NCBI GenBank assembly: GCA_016647705.1 | Contig: CM028330.1 | Span: 35,477,534-35,541,533 of the forward strand | Origin: Eucommia ulmoides | Lineage: Eukaryota; Streptophyta; Magnoliopsida; Garryales; Eucommiaceae | Direction of reading: 5' to 3' | Length of the DNA stretch: 64,000 nt | In this document: positions 57,600 through 64,000 of the stretch, one piece after another | Position numbering within the stretch: position 1 is the stretch's first letter | Layout: each line of letters opens with the position of its first letter | Translations under genes and position numbers: made by a program | Notes under the pieces: generated by a model | Databases searched by the model: none | Seen by the model: the letters and a program-made list of their open reading frames with translations, nothing else | Told to the model about the DNA's origin: nothing

Positions 57600-58555
57600 A
57601 TTTAAGTGAATTTGAGAGATCTGTACTGCACTATTCAGATTGGGCTAACGCTTCCAAAAGAATTGAAGGAAAGGATGATCGAACGCTTTAGATCCAACTA
57701 CGACGTGTTTGCCTGGTTACATGGAGACTTACCCAGGATAGACCCAAGCGTCTCCATGCACTGGCTATATACCGATCCGCTTACCTATTAGTTTGGCGAA
57801 AAAGAAGAACATTCACTGGAAAAGAAAAAAGTGATTGAAGATGCGACCAAGAAATTGCTCGAGGTAGAGACCATCAAGAAGTCAACTTCCCTCTCTAGTT
57901 GGCTAATGTAGTCCTGGTGAAATAGAAGATTGGGAAATGGCACATGTGTGTGGGCTTCACTGATCTCAACAAATTTTTTTCGAAGGACTACTTCTCACTC
58001 CTTATGATTGACATTATCTTGGGTGCAACCACAGGCTACAAGCTACTCAAATTCTTAGATGATTTCTTAGGGTACAATCAAATTAGCATGTACCCTCTCG
58101 ACAAAGAAAAAACAACCTTCATTACAAACAAAGGCTTGTATTATTACCAGGTAATCCCTTTCGTGTTGAAGAATATTGGAGCAACGTATCAGAGACTGTT
58201 GAAAAAAAATGTTCATTGACTTGCTTGGAAGGATAATAGATCTCTACATCGATGACATAATGGTTAAAAGAAAGATAGTGAATGACCATTTGGCTGACCT
58301 GGGTTGCTTTGACATATTCAGGAAGTACAGGATGAAATAGAATTTGAGCAAGTATGTCTTCGGACTCAGGTTTGGGAAATTCTTTGGTAACTTGGTGACT
58401 AAAAGAGGAATTGAAGCTAGTCTAGAGTAAGTCAATGCAATCTTGAATATAACGTCCTCGAGGACGATTAAAGAAGTGTAGAGTTTGATCGGACATGTAG
58501 GAGCACTAAATTGGTTTATCTCCCGTGCATCAGATAAGTATTTGCCTTTCATCAA
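57600..58555 (+). pseudogene. Reverse transcriptase of the third gypsy element
   Basis: Plus strand pieces: FRSNYDVFAWLHGDLPRIDP (57690), then CVGFTDLNKFFSKDYFSLLM (57945), GYNQISMYPLDKEKTTFITN (58070), then LKNIGATYQRLLKK (58170), the active-site box YIDDIMVKRK (58240-58270), and the thumb. Frameshifts lie near 57790 and 58215. Confidence 0.85.
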
Positions 58556-59454
58556 GACTCTTTGATGGACTAAGAGTCTGGAATGGACCGACGACTATGA
58601 AAAGGATTTTCAAGCACTCAAAAGGTACATCTCAGTGCCACCAATTCTTACCATACCCAAGCTTGACTAAAAAATGATCGTGTATTTGGTGGTATCATCC
58701 ACCACGGTAAGCTCGGTTCTTGTGGTAGAGGACTAAGGCATACAAAGGCCTATTTACTTTGTTAGCCATGCATTGATGGGGAAAAAATTGTGTTACCCCC
58801 AACTTGAGCTGATTGCTTATGCTTTGATAATCTCAGCAAGAAAACGCATGTACTATTTTTAAGATCATCCTTTGGTGGTTTTGACCAATCAACCACTAAG
58901 GGTAATACTACACCAACTAGAGACCTTTAGATGTCTATTTAAGTGTTTGATAGAACTCGGGGAGTTCCATATTGAATACTAACCAAGAACAACAATCAAG
59001 GGTCAAGCATTGGCAGACTTCATCTTTGAACTCACTTTTCCGGAAGAAAAAACTCCGATGGAAGTGAAAACAACTCCAAATCTCAACCAACAGGTGACTG
59101 ACACTTAGACCAAACATGTAGATGGGTCATCTAACTAAAGCAACTCGAGGTCTAGACTACTGATCAAGACTCCCGAATGAGACATTCTTGAATATGGCTT
59201 AAGACTTGGGTTTAAAGCCACAAACAACGAGGTCAAATATAAGGCACCGATATCTTCTCTAAGAATCGTAAAGGAGCTCGAGGTATCGAACCAAGTGAAC
59301 ATGAAATGCGCGGCCAAAGAAGCAAAAAATTATAATTCTTATCCTTCTTCTCCCATCGAAAGCATTAGCAGTATCTCATACTCTGACTCTGAATCGGTCG
59401 CTCAAGATCTTTGGTCTCTACTTGGATAGTGTATTTAAACAAGGCCAAACTACT
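58556..59454 (+). pseudogene. RNase H region of the third gypsy element, truncated
   Basis: WTKSLEWTDDYEKDFQALKR-like connection (58565-58625), then PIYFVSHAL, then AYALIISARKRMYYF. Next is a second module with KATNNEVKYKAPISSLRIVK at about 59212-59270. It stops at the Athila-like LTR (59455). Confidence 0.7.
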
Positions 59455-61113
59455 TGATAGGTGTGATCCACCTACGTATTTCCAAACCGAATTAAGTTAT
59501 TTTTCGAGCGTTTATATAATATTTTATTACGTTTTAATTAGTTTTATCACTTTTTGTATAAATCAGGTGTGTGGGGCAAAAAAGATAGAAAACTGGAGCG
59601 AAAACGATGAGATCGAACCAAAAGCGATCGAAAAAAGGTGGAAAAATAAGCTCGGAGGCAAAATTGTGAAACAAGCCCACTGCCACAGCGGTGATGATGC
59701 TGAGAAAAAAACAAATATTACTGATGGACCACCGCCTAGGCGGAAATCTAGCAAAGAAAACAAAAATAGGTTACTGACAGCCCACCGCCTAGGCGAAAAT
59801 CCAGCAAAAGTTCTTCCTAAGCCACCGCTGTCTTCATCGCCACGACGGTCACCGACCGACCTAGTCTCTGCCTAGGCATTGGATCCCTTCTCCTAGGCAA
59901 AGAGTCTCTACACAGCCTAGATATTTTTAGGATATTTATTTAGATATTTTGCTTATAAATACCATCTCCTCTCCTCCTTTCTTGAACCCCTCCGCCATTT
60001 GGGCGTCTTAGGCCATATTTAGGCTAAGGTTTAGGAGTTTCAGAGGTGGAGCTCACATCCTGAAGTGGAGAAGGCGGCGAATCAATCGTTGAGTGCTCTT
60101 AGTGGTTTATCTTCGGACGAGACTAAGTTCTTCGATTTTTTTTCCTTATTTATTTATCTTGGGATCATGTGAGTATGTTTAGCTTCTTATTTCATTGTAA
60201 ATGCGGCTAAGGCCATGGAAAAACATGGATTGTAGTAGGGATTAATATAATATTTATAAATACGTTGTTTGGATGATTTTGGTGTTGCGTTTATGTTTGT
60301 TCTTCGTAGTTTGATTGTGTTTATTGTATTGTTTGTTTATCATGCTTAGTTTGATAAATGGGGAATACGGAGTTTTGACAAACCCCAGATTCGGATTTGG
60401 GTAAACAAAGGCCATGATTTTATAACCTGGTCGGGGTTTGAATCGTGGATAATTGATGACGTTGGGGCAAGACTCACGCGACCTAGGGTCGTTAAGACAT
60501 TGAGGAGGACTTATTCATTGACATGAAGTTGTGTTATATCCCCCATCTTATACTCGGGAGAGGTGGAGAGTGAGTTTTAGAACGGAGATTGTCGATAGGG
60601 TAAATATAATTCACGATCCATTGACCCGGTCGGAAGTTGGATTGTGTGCCATCAATGACGTTGGGCAAGACTCACGTGACCTAGGGTTGTTAAGACGTTG
60701 AAGCGGACTTCTTCGTTGACTTGAAGTCATGTATTCCCCCATCTTACACTTGGGAAAGGTGGCGGTGGAGTTTACATACCGAGATTGTCAAATAGGTCGA
60801 ACACCGTAAAAGTGAGTGAATTGAGATCGAACATGTATTTGTAAACACGTTAATCCCTAGGAAATTATTCACCCTAAAACATATTAGTATATTAGTGTAG
60901 TTAATTTAGGATATATTAGTATTAGTTTAATTAATTAAATACATTTGTTTTTCGCCTAGATAAAGTTAGGTCACGACAACCGCGGTATTCGATAGTAACG
61001 ACACCAATCCTTGTGGATACGATAACCCGATCTTAATGATCACACTATACTAAAACTTAGATCTCATATACTTGCGAGTGTAAGTAGCAGCATATATTCC
61101 CACGCCCCTACCA
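59455..61113 (+). repeat. 5' LTR (1659 bp) of the Athila-like element
   Basis: Starts TGATAGGTGTGATCCACC and ends CACGCCCCTACCA. It contains a perfect CCGCCTAGGCGG palindrome (59732-59743) together with CCACAGCGGTG- and CACCGCTGT-type motifs. TATAAATA is at 59954-59961. Confidence 0.88.
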
Positions 61114-61119
61114 AGTTTT

Positions 61120-61137
61120 TGGCTCCGTTGCCGCGGA
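61120..61137 (+). promoter_or_regulatory. Primer binding site, tRNA-Asp type
   Basis: TGGCTCCGTTGCCGCGGA, two mismatches from TGGCGCCGTTGCCGGGGA, six bases after the LTR. It fixes the element's polarity and its Athila-like affinity. Confidence 0.75.
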
Positions 61138-62985
61138 TTGTTTTGATGTTATTGCAGGAGAAACGCGGTAACGGCTCAAGACTTAAGTTTTAGATAGGAG
61201 AAGCAAGTGTATCGTATTGCCAGGATTGTGTTTTGTCGTTTATTGTCGATATTGTGAGTAAATGACTTAATTTTACTTTAGGCATTTCTTTTGTATATAA
61301 TTTTTGTTTGTAGTTTTGTTTTTGTTTCCAATGCAGGGTACTTGGCGATGTTAGATCAACGGGTATTGATGCATCCCTTTCGACGAGATTCTAATCCATT
61401 TTATGTTGCTTGGCCAAGCACATAAGTCGGTGAGGCGTTTCGTTGAAAGATTGAGCCATCCAAAGCAAAACCTCACCAATCTTGAGAGTGTTCAGAAAAT
61501 GTCGGGCCGAGAATATTAAACCACGTGCTTCTTGGGAGGCAACCCAAGGTCAAATAAGTTATATCTATCACATCCGACTTGATTCGGATGTGAGGTCCTC
61601 TCGCCTCCTAGGTAAGTATTCTAAACACCCTTTATCAGTATGCTTTAAATTTCATATGCTGAGATTGATGATTGGGATTGCTGAGGACACTATCCGTTTT
61701 AAGTTTAGAAGTGATGTGTAGTATGTAGTATGTTAGTTTATGTGTTACTATTTTCTCGTATTGCATGTGTGTTTAGGTTAGAATGTATTTATATTTTTGT
61801 GTTGTTGTATTGCATGTTGAGTTTTGTGTTCATCTGGGCCATTACCCGATGATGAAAATTACCACTGGTTGTTTTCGAAGTCAAGGGTAATACCCATGCA
61901 TATGTCATTTTGTGTGCTTGACTATGTTTTTTGGTCAAAATTATTGTAGATCCTAATTTGCACAAGCACATAGACTCAATGTATGGTCATTCAATTGATT
62001 TAAGGACAATTATCGATTAGCCAAATTCATGACACATTAAGGATTCTAGAACTTGATTGAGGGAAAGCTTGAGGCAAAATCCTAAGCAAGTTAGTTCAGG
62101 AGACATGATTTATGCAGTTGTTTTGTCATTTGAGTTTTTTGAAACCTATCATGCAATATCATTATCCCTCGTTACCCTATCGAAGCCTAAATGTAAATTC
62201 AATTCAGAACACATAAACTAATACCCTAGTCAGTTGATCTTTTTCTAAACCTAAATCACTGAATTTAAAGGCACATTTGAGTGAATCAAACTAGTAATTG
62301 TAAATGCTACTTGATGTGAGCGGTTGGGTTTAGGGCGAACTTCTAATTGGTTCAGTATTTGAGTACTCACTTGTCGTTTTTCATTTGTATTTCACACACC
62401 CCTTCAATTGAAAGATTCAAATAAGTTTGGGGGTGTGTTTGTTGAAAAGAAAAGAAAAACAATTCAAAAAAAAAAAAAAAAAAAAAAGAATCAAATGTAA
62501 ATACGGTTTTTATTTTCGTTTCTTTTGACAAGTGAGTACGTAGGTCTTTAATTGATAGTTCAGAATTGTTTCCAATCTTTCTATGGGGGTTCGAGAGTGA
62601 ATGTGCCAAGCGTTGAGCCTTGGATAACGTTATGTTAACAACGTTAACCTGTTTTCTATTCTGAAATACCCTTGGCCAACTATTCCTAAACCGAACCAAG
62701 TCCTTTCAATTTTTTTGAACTACCGAACCTACATTAGTGGAGAGTAGACCCCAATCAGGCCTATGGAAATCCTAGTCTTTCACGGTCTATGTAAGACCTC
62801 GATCTTTGATATACGTATAATTTAAAATCGCATTTTAAAATGTTTCAGAAATATTGAGATGGATGGTGTAAATTAATTATGCGGATTAAAATTTTAGGGA
62901 TCAAATTGTAATTTTTCAAAACATTAAAATGAGAATGGGTATAATTAAAATATCAATAAAAAAAGAGGGGGAGGATTGTGTAAAT

Positions 62986-63108
<123 letters not shown>

Positions 63109-64000
63109 AATGGTAGAAAACGAATGGCGAGGGAGAGGCCACTTGGCAAGCCACTTGATCATATACACAAACATATATATACATATAGAAATCGGGAGAA
63201 GGGTCGAGAAACAATCTGAAAAATCGAAGAGAAAGAGAGGAAGAGAAAGAAGGAGAGAGCGAGAGAACCGGAAGCAAAGGGGTTCACCGGCGGTGGGTGT
63301 TCGACTGTCGAGGGTGGTTTGTGTGTTCGTCGTGTGTGTGTGGGCTGCTATGGGGGTGTGTGTGTGAGATAATGTGTATGTTTGGTGTGTGGGTTTGATC
63401 ACCGGCAACAATAATGAAGAGAGAGAGAGAGGTCTGACGATGGTGAGTCGTGTGGTGTTGCCGACGCAGGTCTATGGGTACATATGTGTGTTTTTGCTTA
63501 TGTTTGTGTATGTGTGACTGTGTTTCGCTCAAAGGTTCCAGTGCGTTTGTGTGTTATTCATGGGTGTAGCCGTCAGTTAGTTGCCGATGGTGAGTTGTGT
63601 ATTCCGTTGCCGGTGGGGTTGGTGATCAAGGTGTGTTGTGTGTGTGGGTGCTCTGTTTTGATCGTTGGTGTGTTTGTGTGAATTTCGACGGTTGTGTGTA
63701 TTGTGTCGTCGGTGAAGTGGGTGTTGCCGGCCGGGGAGTTAGAGAGAGAAAATGTGGGTTTCAGTTTGGGTGTGTGATCCATTCGGTTGGGTGGTATGGG
63801 TGTGATTGTTGCCATCGTGGGTTGGCTAAAAGGAAGCATAAGCAGAAAACGAAGAGAGAGAAAGAGAGCAATGTATGTGTGTGTATTGTTGGCGGCGGCA
63901 GTTGTGTGCGCCGATCGTTGGGCGGTCGTGTGCATGTGGGTGTGTCGTTTGGTCGGATGGCGTTGTGCATGGTGTGTGGGTGATCGTTGGCGTAGGGCGG
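63109..64000. other. GA-rich then GT-rich non-coding segment
   Basis: Purine-rich (AG) at 63190-63275, then strongly G+T-biased on the plus strand to the end, with many TGTGTG runs. The frames here are low-complexity and not supported as genes. It may be the R/U5 or leader part of the LTR that starts at 62790. Confidence 0.5.

Larger units (their letters stand above)
54364..59454 (+). mobile_element. Third Ty3/gypsy element, 5' LTR through RNase H
   Basis: Plus-strand relic with a probable 5' LTR (about 54364-54987), a primer-site-like TATTGGTGCCATTTGTGGG (54990), gag, protease, RT and RNase H in order. It is cut at 59455 by an Athila-like element. The integrase and 3' LTR are not in the window, so no target duplication can be tested. 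Confidence 0.7.
59455..62789 (+). mobile_element. Athila-like element, 5' LTR plus internal region, cut at 62790
   Basis: 5' LTR 59455-61113 followed by primer site, a very short coding remnant, and the conserved 3' region (hairpin CTTGGGAGGCAACCCAAG at 61531-61548; AGTGAGTACGTAG and CATTAGTGGAGAGTAGA blocks). It is colinear with the complete element 23126-28635 but has lost most of the gag part. The 3' end is replaced at 62790 by another LTR, so its 3' LTR, if any, lies beyond the window. Confidence 0.82.

Noticed and set aside
61120..61137. Match to the tRNA-Asp 3' end
   Set aside because: It is a primer binding site, complementary to the tRNA end, not a tRNA gene; no cloverleaf around it.
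63597..63983. 128-codon plus-strand frame, Cys/Val/Gly-rich
   Set aside because: Composition follows the GT-rich DNA; no domain, no start context, overlaps an equally long antisense frame.

Overview
The window looks like nuclear DNA of a flowering plant, probably a eudicot. It is AT-rich, carries one intact plant-type sarcosine/pipecolate oxidase gene, and is otherwise almost entirely LTR retrotransposons of plant lineages. The elements are mainly Ty3/gypsy: Tat/Ogre-like coding elements, and a non-autonomous Athila-like family with a tRNA-Asp primer site. One Ty1/copia solo LTR is also present. I could not name the species. No rRNA, tRNA or CRISPR locus was seen.

Layout. 1-9505: decayed Tat-type gypsy element on the minus strand (protease, RT, two RNase H domains, integrase) with an antisense coiled-coil ORF downstream of pol, split by an Athila-like solo LTR (297-2220, TSD GCGGA). 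9486-12661: 3' fragment of an Athila-like element, plus strand. 12662-17012: tandem repeats and a Tat-type LTR relic holding a copia solo LTR (14719-16665, TSD GTCTT). 17013-17959: unassigned sequence with one possible exon fragment. 17960-50724: a gypsy element stretched to 32.8 kb by nested insertions (LTRs 17960-18547 and 50160-50724, TSD ATTTC). Nested inside it are: (a) 18968-35080, a gag-only Tat/Ogre element with TSD GGAAG, itself holding a complete Athila-like element (23126-28635, TSD CCACT) and a solo LTR (28815-30535, TSD AATGT); (b) 38930-42321, a solo LTR holding another solo LTR (39645-41365, TSD CCTAC); (c) 43116-45446, a Tat solo LTR. 50730-54363: the only gene island, with the oxidase at 52505-53752. 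54364-59454: a third gypsy gag-pol relic. 59455-62789: an Athila-like element cut at 62790 by a probable chromovirus-type LTR that runs to the window end.

Target-site duplications and reading frames that resume across insertions give a relative order of insertion events without any alignment. All retrotransposon coding regions are broken by stops and frameshifts, many of them TGG-to-TAG type, as expected for long-methylated plant repeats. The most distinctive signals are: dispersed GC-rich palindromes just upstream of the TATA box in one LTR family, which fall into two sets with different central hexamers (CTGCAG or CCTAGG); antisense coiled-coil ORFs with apparent introns in two independent gypsy elements; and a 31-bp tandem array in the 3' UTR of the gag-only Tat element.
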